DNA of 34,495 nt from Bacteroidales bacterium (GTDB lineage: Bacteria; Bacteroidota; Bacteroidia; Bacteroidales; JAAUTT01): NCBI GenBank assembly GCA_025361285.1, contig JANYAP010000099.1, positions 1 to 34,495 of the forward strand, written 5' to 3'. Under the pieces are notes generated by a model, which searched no databases, was not told the origin of the DNA, and was given only the letters and a program-made list of their open reading frames with translations. Positions 19,557 through 29,144 of the stretch are shown here, in pieces. The position numbers and the translations under genes are program-made. Position 1 is the stretch's first letter, and the number at the start of each line of letters is the position of its first letter.

Positions 19557-19716
19557 TTAGCGATAGCGATTTCATGAACACATTAAAAATAATATGATGT
19601 GAATAAAGAAGAGTTTTCTTAGAGGCACTATGAATTTAAATTCATTTCTAAAATATTAGAAATGAATTATTTGTGAAATATTTACCGAACCATTACAATT
19701 CAAAACTATCCATTTA

Positions 19717-22083
19717 ATGTCCGAAAAAAAAACTAAACCCAAAGCAAAAAAAGCAGGTTTCTTAGGATTTTTAAAAGACGAGAAATTTCGTATCATTCTC
19801 GGTCTTTTTATCATTTTCTTTGCAGCCCTACTATCGCTTGCCTTCGTTTCGTATTTCTTTACATGGAAAAACGATTCCAGTTTCGAATGGGGACAGGTAT
19901 TTTCGAGCTCCACGGTGCAAGTCGAAAACTGGTCGGGAAAAACAGGCGCCAAACTAGCTCTATTTTTTATTACCAACGGAATAGGCATTGCCGCGTTTTC
20001 CATACCGTTTCTGCTTTTCGTTATAGGCTTTAGGCTACTAAGCATAAGGCTAATGCCATTACGCAAAACCCTTCGCAATACCTTAATTGGTTCGTTATTA
20101 ACATCGTTAATTCTGGGCTTTCTGTTAGGTACTGCTAATGGATATTTGGGCAGCGGGCTTGGAGGTAACCACGGTTTTTTTGTATCAAATTATTTTAATG
20201 CAGTTTTGGGCAAGATAGGTACCGCATTTATGCTTCTTTTGGCTTCTATGGCATTCATTTTCTTCACAATACCGGGCTCGGCAACATCGTTTAAAGCGTT
20301 CGTATCTAAATGGATGGCGAAACTATTTAATAGTAAAACAAAACCAGCTTACCAAGCCGAAATTCAAGCAGAAATTAACGACACTACTGATGATCAATAT
20401 GATGACGATAAGGATGATAGCGATTTTAAAATAATACAAAAACAAACGTTGCCTGAAGATGAAATAATTGACGACGATGTGGAGTTAACCATTGAGCATC
20501 CGAAAGTTATAGAAGAAAAATTTACCGAAATACCAAAACCCGAGCCGCCTCGCATGCCTATGGGCGATTACGACCCTAAGCTCGACCTGTCGCGATACGT
20601 TTACCCGCCCATTGAGCTTTTGGAAGATCACAAATCGACCAATTCGGAGGTTAGTAACGATGAACTTATCAATAATAAGAATAAAATTGTTGAAACGCTA
20701 GGCAATTATAAGATACAGATTGACAAGATTAAAGCCACCATCGGGCCAACCGTTACACTTTACGAAATTGTTCCGGCACCAGGCGTGCGTATTTCGAAAA
20801 TTAAAAGCCTCGAGGACGATATCGCGCTAAGCCTTTCGGCACTAGGTATTCGTATTATTGCACCAATGCCTGGCAAAGGAACTATTGGTATTGAGGTGCC
20901 TAACCTAAAGCCCGAAATTGTTTCGATGCGGTCGATAATATCGTCGCGCAAGTTTCAGGAAAATACTTTTGAGCTTGCCATAGCTCTAGGTAAAACAATA
21001 TCGAACGAAACTTATGTGTTCGATCTTACCAAAATGCCCCACTTGCTGGTTGCAGGTGCCACAGGGCAAGGTAAATCGGTAGGCTTAAACGCCATAATTT
21101 CATCGCTTCTTTACAAAAAACACCCTTCGCAACTAAAATTTGTTCTAGTCGACCCGAAAAAAGTTGAGTTAACGCTATACTCAAAACTGGAGCGTCATTT
21201 TCTGGCTAAGCTGCCCGATTCCGAAGAAGCCATTATTACCGATACGCAAAAAGTAATACACACCCTTCATTCGCTTACAATAGAAATGGATCATCGGTAC
21301 GAGCTTTTAAAACACGCTCAGGTTCGTAACATTAAGGAATACAACGACCGTTTTGTTGCTCGTAAACTTAATCCTCTGGAAGGCCATAAATACCTACCAT
21401 ACATAGTGGTAGTTATCGATGAGTTTGCCGACTTAATTATGACCGCTGGTCGCGAAGTTGAAACCCCTATTGCACGGTTGGCGCAACTTGCCCGAGCCAT
21501 TGGTATTCACCTTATTATAGCAACACAGCGCCCTACAACCAATATTATTACTGGGGTAATTAAAGCCAACTTCCCTGCACGTATTGCATTTAGGGTAACA
21601 TCAATGATCGATTCGCGTACCATTCTCGATTCGCCTGGCGCTAACCAGTTAATTGGTCGTGGCGACTTGCTAATAGCTCCCGGAAGCGATATGGTTCGTG
21701 TGCAATGTGCTTTTATCGATATTCCCGAAATTGAAAAAATTACCGATCATATAGGTTCGCAACAAGGTTATCCAACCGCTTTTATGCTACCCGAATTTGT
21801 TGGCGAAGATGGCAAAAACGACCTTAGCGAAGTGGATTTGAATAAACGCGACGACATGTTCGAGGACGCCGCTCGATTGGTTGTTATGCATCAGCAAGGA
21901 TCAACATCGTTAATACAACGTAAATTTTCTATCGGCTATAACCGTGCAGGGCGCATAATCGACCAACTGGAGGCAGCTGGTATTGTAGGGCCGTTCGAAG
22001 GTAGCAAAGCCAGACAAGTACTTTATGTTGATGAAGTATCTTTGGAACAATATTTGAGTACGTTTACAAAAGCAGGCAGCTAA
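19717..22083 (+). CDS. ftsK: DNA translocase FtsK/SpoIIIE
   Basis: 788 aa. N-terminal TM segments, Walker A VAGATGQGKSVGLN, Walker B YIVVVIDEFADLIM, C-terminal gamma winged helix (LVVMHQQGSTSLIQRKFSIGYNRAGRIIDQLEAAGIVGP). Confidence 0.97.
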   Translation: MSEKKTKPKAKKAGFLGFLKDEKFRIILGLFIIFFAALLSLAFVSYFFTWKNDSSFEWGQVFSSSTVQVENWSGKTGAKLALFFITNGIGIAAFSIPFLLFVIGFRLLSIRLMPLRKTLRNTLIGSLLTSLILGFLLGTANGYLGSGLGGNHGFFVSNYFNAVLGKIGTAFMLLLASMAFIFFTIPGSATSFKAFVSKWMAKLFNSKTKPAYQAEIQAEINDTTDDQYDDDKDDSDFKIIQKQTLPEDEIIDDDVELTIEHPKVIEEKFTEIPKPEPPRMPMGDYDPKLDLSRYVYPPIELLEDHKSTNSEVSNDELINNKNKIVETLGNYKIQIDKIKATIGPTVTLYEIVPAPGVRISKIKSLEDDIALSLSALGIRIIAPMPGKGTIGIEVPNLKPEIVSMRSIISSRKFQENTFELAIALGKTISNETYVFDLTKMPHLLVAGATGQGKSVGLNAIISSLLYKKHPSQLKFVLVDPKKVELTLYSKLERHFLAKLPDSEEAIITDTQKVIHTLHSLTIEMDHRYELLKHAQVRNIKEYNDRFVARKLNPLEGHKYLPYIVVVIDEFADLIMTAGREVETPIARLAQLARAIGIHLIIATQRPTTNIITGVIKANFPARIAFRVTSMIDSRTILDSPGANQLIGRGDLLIAPGSDMVRVQCAFIDIPEIEKITDHIGSQQGYPTAFMLPEFVGEDGKNDLSEVDLNKRDDMFEDAARLVVMHQQGSTSLIQRKFSIGYNRAGRIIDQLEAAGIVGPFEGSKARQVLYVDEVSLEQYLSTFTKAGS

Positions 22084-22219
22084 ATGCAAAACAAGCTATA
22101 ATGTAATGAACATTGAATCTGGCAATAAAGGTTGTTTTAGTCTAAGAAAAAATGCACCGAAACATAGAAATTGTTGCTATTAAAGTTAACTTTGAGATAT
22201 GGGTTTTTCAGGGCGATTT

Positions 22220-22335
22220 ATTACATTTCACGGACAATACTTTTCAGAGTTTTATATTCAGCAGTCTTAAGATGTGCAAGAAAAAATAGAATATGTTTTG
22301 CACATTGTTAGGCAAGTTGAGCTTGATAAATAAAA
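22220..22335 (+). pseudogene. Decayed RelE/HigB (Gp49)-like toxin fragment
   Basis: Frame from 22220 reads ITFHGQYFSEFYIQQS*DVQEKIEYVLHIVRQVELDK*: resembles the N-terminal half of phage-derived Gp49/HigB toxins, with in-frame stops and no C-terminal half recognised. Confidence 0.45.
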
Positions 22336-22481
22336 ATCTGCGCCGTCAATTTGGTGAAATTTAGTGCTATAGTGCGTTGGTGGCTTATAAAGGTTTAAAA
22401 ACCAGACTCATAGCATTGTTGTTATGGGAATGCAAAACACCTTCATAATGTGAACATTAGTAAAATAAAATACTTAAAAAA

Positions 22482-23141
22482 ATGATCGTGAAAAACTCTC
22501 TGTTAATACTGCTTATATCGTTAACTATAAGCTCGTTTGCTCAAACCGAAAATCAATCGGCACAAATACTCGAAAAATCGTCGGTTAAAAACAATGGATA
22601 CAAAACCATTAAGGTCGATTTTAAATTCAGTACCACCAATCTGCAAAACGAGAAGGCAATAAACGAAAATGGGCAAATATTAATGAAAGGCGACAAATAC
22701 TATTTACAGCTCTCGAACACCGAAATTACCTTCGATGGAAAAGCCGTCTACACGTATTTGAAAGATGCCAACGAAGTAAACATAACTAAACCAATTGCAT
22801 CGAAGAAAGACAAAGGCGATTTCTTTTTTGCAAACCCACGCGACGTATTTAAATTATACAGTACCGATTTTAAGTCGAAACTTATACAGGAAACTAGCAT
22901 ATTATCAACCCCTTGCTACGAGATAGACCTTTACCCAATAGATTTAAAAACCAAATACTCACGTATTCGCGTACATATAAGCAAGGAAAACCTACAAATA
23001 ATCGATTTTAAAATATTTCAGAAAGACGGCACATTGCACTTTCTTGAGTTTTCGAACTTCCAAGCCAATATCGAAATCAAAGATATAACTTTCGACCCGA
23101 AAAAATACCCCAAAGCCGAAATTAACGATATGAGGTTTTAG
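22482..23141 (+). CDS. LolA-like outer membrane lipoprotein carrier
   Basis: 219 aa with signal peptide; 'YKTIKVDFKFSTTNLQNEKAINENGQILMKGDKYYLQLSNTEITFDGKAVYTYLKDANEVNI'. Located just after ftsK, a common Bacteroidota order. Confidence 0.85.
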   Translation: MIVKNSLLILLISLTISSFAQTENQSAQILEKSSVKNNGYKTIKVDFKFSTTNLQNEKAINENGQILMKGDKYYLQLSNTEITFDGKAVYTYLKDANEVNITKPIASKKDKGDFFFANPRDVFKLYSTDFKSKLIQETSILSTPCYEIDLYPIDLKTKYSRIRVHISKENLQIIDFKIFQKDGTLHFLEFSNFQANIEIKDITFDPKKYPKAEINDMRF

Positions 23142-23198
23142 TGGGAATAGTCTGAAATAAGACAATAAAACATCGAAACCAACTCAAAAATTAAAACA

Positions 23199-23975
23199 AT
23201 GAACGAACTGGAACAGTACTTTAGACAAAACAATAAAAATCTAATTAATAAGTGGATACATTATTTTGATATATACGACAGGCATTTCGCACGATACAAA
23301 GGCAAGGAAGTTACAATACTTGAGATAGGTGTATCTCATGGCGGAAGTCTTCAAATGTGGAAACAATATTTTGGCGGTAATGCAAAAATATATGGAATAG
23401 ATATTAACCCTGAATGCAAAAAGCTTGAAGAAGAAAATATTAAGATATTTATTGGTTCTCAAGCCGATAGAAGCTTTTTAAGAGATATTATTAAATCAAT
23501 CCCACCAATCGACATTATAATTGAAGATGGTGGGCACATGATGAACCAACAAATAATTACTTTTAAAGAGTTATTCGACTACGTGAAAGATGATGGTGTT
23601 TATTTAAGTGAAGATTTACACACATCGTATTGGGTAAAGTTTGGTGGAGGGCATAAAAGAAGGGGTACCTTTATAGAATACAGCAAAAATTTAATTGATG
23701 CATTAAATGCACACCACACAGAACAGAATTCGTTAAAAGTGAGCAGGTTTACAAATAGTGCCGATTCTATTCATTACTACGACAGTGTTATAGTAATTGA
23801 AAAAAGGAAAAAAGGAAAACCGTATTGCGAAATGTTCGGGAAAGAAACATTCACTGAAACAAATCCTAAACAAAGCATAGCCGCAAAATTGGCTTTTAAA
23901 TATAATAACTCGTTAATTAAGAGAATAAATAAGCTATTGCGGTATTTTAGATTACCTAGTTTTATTTGGAAATAG
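23199..23975 (+). CDS. Class I SAM-dependent methyltransferase (CmcI / Methyltransf_24-like)
   Basis: 258 aa: TILEIGVSHGGSLQMWKQYFGGNAKIYGIDINPECK; IDIIIEDGGHMMNQQIITFKELF. Confidence 0.8.
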   Translation: MNELEQYFRQNNKNLINKWIHYFDIYDRHFARYKGKEVTILEIGVSHGGSLQMWKQYFGGNAKIYGIDINPECKKLEEENIKIFIGSQADRSFLRDIIKSIPPIDIIIEDGGHMMNQQIITFKELFDYVKDDGVYLSEDLHTSYWVKFGGGHKRRGTFIEYSKNLIDALNAHHTEQNSLKVSRFTNSADSIHYYDSVIVIEKRKKGKPYCEMFGKETFTETNPKQSIAAKLAFKYNNSLIKRINKLLRYFRLPSFIWK

Positions 23976-24168
23976 CTGACTTTAGTCAGAAAAATAAGTG
24001 CCTAAAAGCATTCTATTTCATGAAGTTAGCAATAAATAACAGACACCGAAATGAGGAAGTGTTTAAATTTATTCGTTAGGTAGCATTACCACCGAAACGC
24101 AATATTCACATTTTAAATAGATTAGATTACAAGCAATTTAATTGTACAAAAAATTATAACGAATTGAT

Positions 24169-24176
24169 TATCTTTG
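24169..24176 (+). promoter_or_regulatory. -7 box (TATCTTTG) upstream of HEPN/MNT
   Basis: Exact TAnnTTTG match 16 nt before ATG at 24193. Confidence 0.4.
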
Positions 24177-24192
24177 TTTGACAAAACTTTCA

Positions 24193-24592
24193 ATGGATGC
24201 AAAAATAGACATAGAAAAAACTGTCAATCACTGGATTAACACATCTGATAAAGATTTCCCGGACTATGATACTTTTGTTTAATGCAAAAGATTATAGCTG
24301 GTCATTATTTATTGGGCATATTGTTCTAGAAAGGCTTTTAAAAGCAGGTGTTGTTAAATTAACTCAGAAACATGCTCCATATTTACATGATTTATCTAAA
24401 TTATCAAAAGTTGCAAAGTTGAATTTTTCAGAAGAGCATTTAGATTGGCTGGATACAATTTCAACGTTTAATCTGAATGCTCGATACGACACATACAAAG
24501 AAGCTTTTTACAGGAAATGCACTCCTGTTTTTACTGCAGAATGGATTAATAAAATTAAAATTTTACAAGCATGGACAAAGGAGAAGCTTTGA
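24193..24592 (+). pseudogene. HEPN-domain protein with an early +1-nt frameshift
   Basis: ATG 24193 reads MDAKIDIEKTVNHWINTSDKDFPDYDTFV*. The 24266 frame continues MILLFNAKDYSWSLFIGHIVLERLLKA... Removing one C from CCC at 24258-24260 joins them as ...TSDKDFRTMILLFNAKDYSWSLFIGHIVLERLLKA, a normal HEPN N-terminus. Confidence 0.8.
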
Positions 24593-24882
24593 AAATTGCC
24601 AATTTGTATGTTGATACTATCAGCAATAAATATACAATTATACAAGCATTTTTATTTGGTTCTTTTGCTAAAGGAACAAACCATGACGATAGTGATATTG
24701 ATGTAGCTATTGTTGTTAATAATGTTTCAGATATAATTGACACCCAAATTGAGATGATGAAATTACGTAGAAAGATTGATTTAAGAATAGAACCTCATCC
24801 ATTTATAAAAAGCGATTTCAATCAAAATGATCCTTTGGTAAGCGAAATTTTAAAGCACGGGATAAAAATAAACGTTGCCTAA
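24571..24882 (+). CDS. MNT-type nucleotidyltransferase (HEPN partner/antitoxin)
   Basis: 103 aa: AFLFGSFAKGTNHDDSDIDVAIVV, minimal nucleotidyltransferase GSx(n)DxD motif. Confidence 0.92.
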   Translation: MDKGEALKIANLYVDTISNKYTIIQAFLFGSFAKGTNHDDSDIDVAIVVNNVSDIIDTQIEMMKLRRKIDLRIEPHPFIKSDFNQNDPLVSEILKHGIKINVA

Positions 24883-24930
24883 CACAGGATATAAATCATA
24901 GCTGGCTCATCGCAAGGGGCGTGTTTAGGC
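24877..24930. repeat. attC-like imperfect inverted repeat overlapping the MNT stop codon
   Basis: GCCTAACAC ... GTGTTTAGGC pair with one bulged T, over a 54-nt span; the TAA of the MNT gene lies in GCCTAAC. Confidence 0.35.
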
Positions 24931-25010
24931 TCACGTAGCACAAACGTGGTATAAAAAATCGATTTGTTCGTCCCGCACCACTAAATAAAGATGTGTTCGT
25001 TTTGAATATT

Positions 25011-25991
25011 TTATTCTCTATTTTTACAACAACTTGCTAATCTATAAAGTAGGTGTTTGGGTAATAACCCTATTAAGGTTTTGGAATAAATTCTTAATCT
25101 CTTACTATAACGTATTTTGCGAGTAAATAGTAAGGCTTTTCCATGCTTTAACCAAAATGCAAAATAGCCAAAACAGAGTACTTGATATCGTTGCCTAGCA
25201 AATAAATAGGCGAACTTACTTAATAATGCTTTTTGTTCGGGGGTATTATATACATAGTTACTAAGTATTGTGTAATGAGCAAGGCTATTATCGAAACGTT
25301 TAAATGCTTCCCATTTTTTAATGTTTTTTTTGCCAGAGACAAAATTACTTATGTCGGAAGTGTTATTCGAATGAATTCTGTATTTCACAAGTGGTGCAGC
25401 TATGTATATTATATTGCCAGTTAAAGCAGCAATATACGCAATCCACCAGTCGTGGTAAAGTAGGTTTGGGAATGGAAGAATATATTTAAGTAAATCGCGC
25501 TTAAAAAGCATCGAATGCCCTGATATACAATTAGATATTATAAAGTTTCGATAATCATTGCCGTCAGCAAAAACAACTTTGTCAGTCATTTTTTCACCAG
25601 TAATTGCACCAGTATGGTCAATAAATTCCGAATCGGAGTATATTAAAACATGGTTGTCAATCTTATTAATAAGGGTTTCCAATTTATTACTGTGCCAAAT
25701 ATCGTCCTGATCGGCCAAAGCGATGAAGTCGCCGTTACATAGCGATATTGCCTTTTCGTAATTGCGGTAAAACCCAAGCCTCGATGAATTGCGGAAAACA
25801 GACACTTCGAAAGGAGCAATTGTTTTAAATTTTTCTAAAATATCGATTGTGGAATCGGTAGAATAATCGTCGCAAACAATAAGCTCACTAATTGTAATAG
25901 TTTGTATTACAAGAGAATCTATAAATTCTTGAAGGTATATACCTGCATTATATGTACAAAGTGCAACGGATATTTTTCTGGAATGGTTCAT
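25011..25991 (-). CDS. Glycosyltransferase family 2
   Basis: 326 aa: KISVALCTYNAGIYLQEFIDSLVIQTI..ELIVCDDYSTDSTIDIL...FIALADQDDIW. Confidence 0.93.
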   Translation of the reverse strand: MNHSRKISVALCTYNAGIYLQEFIDSLVIQTITISELIVCDDYSTDSTIDILEKFKTIAPFEVSVFRNSSRLGFYRNYEKAISLCNGDFIALADQDDIWHSNKLETLINKIDNHVLIYSDSEFIDHTGAITGEKMTDKVVFADGNDYRNFIISNCISGHSMLFKRDLLKYILPFPNLLYHDWWIAYIAALTGNIIYIAAPLVKYRIHSNNTSDISNFVSGKKNIKKWEAFKRFDNSLAHYTILSNYVYNTPEQKALLSKFAYLFARQRYQVLCFGYFAFWLKHGKALLFTRKIRYSKRLRIYSKTLIGLLPKHLLYRLASCCKNRE

Positions 25992-26174
25992 CTAATAGTT
26001 TAAATGTCAAATATTTAAACAACCAATAAGTAGTTGTGGTAATAATTTGGCAAAATGTTTCAGCAAAGATAAATAATTTCTCAAAGTATTTATTATTCTG
26101 AGGCTTTGGCTATTTTTGCCTCGTCAATTGTACCACACTAAAATGAGAATTCGTAAATATTACAATGTTAAGGG

Positions 26175-27014
26175 ATGAAAACTGCTATTGTATTTGTACA
26201 CTTCGACACTTCAAATGTGGTTAAAGATTATGTTATGTATTACTTACAAGAATTACGTAAACTATCCAGCCACATAACGTTTGTTTCAACTTCATCACTT
26301 CCAAAAAATCAAATTGCCAAGGTAAATAACCTTTGCTCCCAAGTTATAATAAGAGAAAACTTAGGATATGATTTTTTTAGCTATAAGGTTGGTTTAGATA
26401 TAATTAAGCCCTTATCAGACTGGGATGAAATAATTCTTTGTAACGATAGTGTATATGCTCCTATTTATCCTTTTGAAGCAATGTTTGGCACAATGCGCAG
26501 AATGAGTTGCGATTTCTGGGGTCCAACAATATCATTCGAAATAACAAAACATCTACAAAGTTATTTTATGGTTTTCAATAAGCGATGCTTTGAAAATTCT
26601 TATTTTCAAACCTTTTGGAGCAACCTTGAAGTCATTAATAATCGTGATCAAGTAATAGATAAGTACGAAATAGGACTATCCAACCATCTTTTCTCTCATG
26701 GAATGCAGTCGGGAGCGTATTTGCAAACCATAAAACCATGGAATTACTTTTATATTATCTTAGCACTTTGCAATATTCTACTACAACAAATACGCATGAG
26801 AAATTTTAGTAACCTCATAATGTATATATTAACTGGTAATCTCGACAATATCAAAATTAACCCTACCATAGCTCTATGGAAAGCACTAATTCAATTAAAA
26901 GTGCCTTTTTTAAAGAAAAGCGTGGTTAGAAAATTTGAAAAAGAAAATAGACAAAGTATTGTTTTAGAGGAAATTAGTAAATATTCCAACTATAATAATG
27001 AATTTCTAAAGTAG
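26175..27014 (+). CDS. RgpF-like (rhamnan synthesis F family) glycan biosynthesis protein
   Basis: 279 aa: AIVFVHFDTSNVVKDYVMYYLQEL...IIRENLGYDFFSYKVGLD...EIILCNDSVYAPIYPFEAMF...DFWGPTIS. Confidence 0.85.
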   Translation: MKTAIVFVHFDTSNVVKDYVMYYLQELRKLSSHITFVSTSSLPKNQIAKVNNLCSQVIIRENLGYDFFSYKVGLDIIKPLSDWDEIILCNDSVYAPIYPFEAMFGTMRRMSCDFWGPTISFEITKHLQSYFMVFNKRCFENSYFQTFWSNLEVINNRDQVIDKYEIGLSNHLFSHGMQSGAYLQTIKPWNYFYIILALCNILLQQIRMRNFSNLIMYILTGNLDNIKINPTIALWKALIQLKVPFLKKSVVRKFEKENRQSIVLEEISKYSNYNNEFLK

Positions 27015-27142
27015 TTTGCATTTTAGTTTTAACAAAAGCAAAGCATTCTGTTCAATAAAAAACTAATCAACTACAATTAGTTACTCAATTTTACCCCTTC
27101 GTATGAGGCAATAGCAAAGAGGTACAGCAATTGATTGTTGCA

Positions 27143-29119
27143 TTATAGCCCAAGCTTCATAACGCCTATATTGCCAATATTTTGTTCATTTACCGATGTG
27201 AATGTAATAAAAACCTCCCCTACTGTATTGCAGTAAACCGCGCCCGATCCGGAAACTTTTGCATTATAAATTTGTACCGATTTAATTTCCAAGCCTTTGT
27301 CGTCGAATACACGTATGTTAACTTGGTTTTGTGTAGTTTCGAGGCTTAGCAATCGCTTATTTGGTAAGCCAATGCAGGTAATGGTTTGTGCTGCTTGTGA
27401 GGTTAATGAATATATTTCGCTGGAAAGACTACCAAATTCGTTTATTTTCGAAATTATTGGAAGCGTATTGCGACTTCCACAAAGTGAGAGCATACCTGCA
27501 GCATACCTAGGTGCATAAATACTGTCGGTTTCGGAATATATTTTTTCCCAAACAATGTACCCTTGTTTATCGATTCGCCAAAACCAGCGACCTGCAGCAC
27601 AAACTATCTCGTTTTTCGCATTTAATGCTATACCGTTTAAACTGCCGCGTTTGAGGTATTGTCGCGACCATAATTTTTGCACATCGGCATTAAGTTTTAT
27701 GAGAAATGTTTTCATTCGTAGCGAATCGTCGAACATATAGCCACTAAGGTACATTTCGTTTTCGGCAGTTAGTGCGAAATCCTTCACTTCGTTGCCTTCC
27801 ACGGTTTTCTCCCAAATACCGTTTCCGTTTTGTGCCACCTTAAATATCCAAGCGCGGCGGGCAATGGAATCGGTTGATGCTCCAGCCCAGCCTGTTACAA
27901 TTAAATCGCCTTTGGGGGTAATTGCCATTTGGTTGGAATGGTTATATGTTTTTGAACCAAACGCTTTGTTCCATAGTACTTTACCAGTATTATCGATACA
28001 AATAAGCCAACTTTGCGTACCCACCTCGTCGGTTTTTGTGCGGTTGGCTGCAATAATTGTTTTTTCATCTGTGGTAACTACAATTCCGCCAGCTTCGTCG
28101 TCCTTTTCATCGAAATCGAAACCTTTAATCCACTGAATAGCTTCTTTGTTACCCTGTATATTTTCGGTCATTTTCTGACCTAAAACGTTCGATTTTAAAT
28201 TGAAGATATCGACAAAGTACTCGCCATCGGGGTATTTTGAAATGTAATCGTTGTAGGCTTCCAACGTATTCACTTCTTTTGCTTTGTCGTACAATAGTTT
28301 ACGAAGAATTGTACGTGCTGTCATTATTTGTAGAGCTTTCGGATAGGTATCAATAAAGCCTTCGATTGATTCGATTGTGTTTCGTTTTTTCGCATCGTCG
28401 AACGCTAGTAAATCGCGGTTACGCAAAGCCACAAAATACTGGTCGGCCTTGGGATAATTCGTAATAAATGTTGTGTAAGAGGCAATTGTGTTTTCTTTTT
28501 TGGCAATATCGAAAGCCAAAGTGTAACAGGCATTTATGGCTTTAGGTATTTGGGCTGCATCGGGATACGTTTTTATAAATTCGTTATAAGCCTCTAAAGT
28601 ATTGGCTTTTTCGGCAGTACGAAATTTTATATGATTACGTATGTGCAACACGTTTTCGTAATATTTCGAGTTTGGATATACTGCCAGAAAATGCTCGGCA
28701 ATAGCTACGTTGTTTTCTTCGCGTACATATTTAATAAGCTTATTTTCAATTGCTTTCTCTTCGGTGTCGAAATTAAAACGTATTGTTTTATTCCGCTTTC
28801 GAGGGTCGCTGGCGGTGAAATATTCTTTTAAAAAAGCTGTTTCGTCGGCTGTAATTTTCGAAAACGATTTGTTGGCCTTAAAATAGCTGTCCCAAGCCTT
28901 AAAATAGTCGCGTGTGGGATTATTATCGTTCGAGAAAACCAGAGCTAAGCCAAAGTGAGCAACGCTGCTGGCGGTATCATCTTCCAAATATTTTGTAAAA
29001 ACTTCAATTGCTTTGTCGTATTCCGCCTTTTCAATATACTTAAAACCTTTGGTTGACGACTGTGAATAGCCACAAATAGTTATTAGCGCTAAAATTGCAG
29101 CAATATATAATATCTTCAT
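27143..29119 (-). CDS. Secreted TPR-like repeat + beta-propeller-like protein
   Basis: 658 aa. Signal peptide, TPR-like 'AEYDKAIEVFTKYLEDDTASSVAHFGLALVF', about 35-aa repeats 'NTLEAYNEFIKTYPDA / NTIASYTTFITNYPKA / NTIESIEGFIDTYPKA / NTLEAYNDYISKYPDG', C-terminal propeller-like WLICIDNTGKVLWNKAFG repeats. Confidence 0.7.
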   Translation of the reverse strand: MKILYIAAILALITICGYSQSSTKGFKYIEKAEYDKAIEVFTKYLEDDTASSVAHFGLALVFSNDNNPTRDYFKAWDSYFKANKSFSKITADETAFLKEYFTASDPRKRNKTIRFNFDTEEKAIENKLIKYVREENNVAIAEHFLAVYPNSKYYENVLHIRNHIKFRTAEKANTLEAYNEFIKTYPDAAQIPKAINACYTLAFDIAKKENTIASYTTFITNYPKADQYFVALRNRDLLAFDDAKKRNTIESIEGFIDTYPKALQIMTARTILRKLLYDKAKEVNTLEAYNDYISKYPDGEYFVDIFNLKSNVLGQKMTENIQGNKEAIQWIKGFDFDEKDDEAGGIVVTTDEKTIIAANRTKTDEVGTQSWLICIDNTGKVLWNKAFGSKTYNHSNQMAITPKGDLIVTGWAGASTDSIARRAWIFKVAQNGNGIWEKTVEGNEVKDFALTAENEMYLSGYMFDDSLRMKTFLIKLNADVQKLWSRQYLKRGSLNGIALNAKNEIVCAAGRWFWRIDKQGYIVWEKIYSETDSIYAPRYAAGMLSLCGSRNTLPIISKINEFGSLSSEIYSLTSQAAQTITCIGLPNKRLLSLETTQNQVNIRVFDDKGLEIKSVQIYNAKVSGSGAVYCNTVGEVFITFTSVNEQNIGNIGVMKLGL

Positions 29120-29144
29120 AATTAGTTATTTATAAACCGTAATA

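Noticed and set aside
23199-27014. Complete polysaccharide biosynthesis cluster
   Set aside because: Only a methyltransferase, one GT2 and an RgpF-like protein, on mixed strands and interrupted by the HEPN/MNT pair; not enough for a defined locus.
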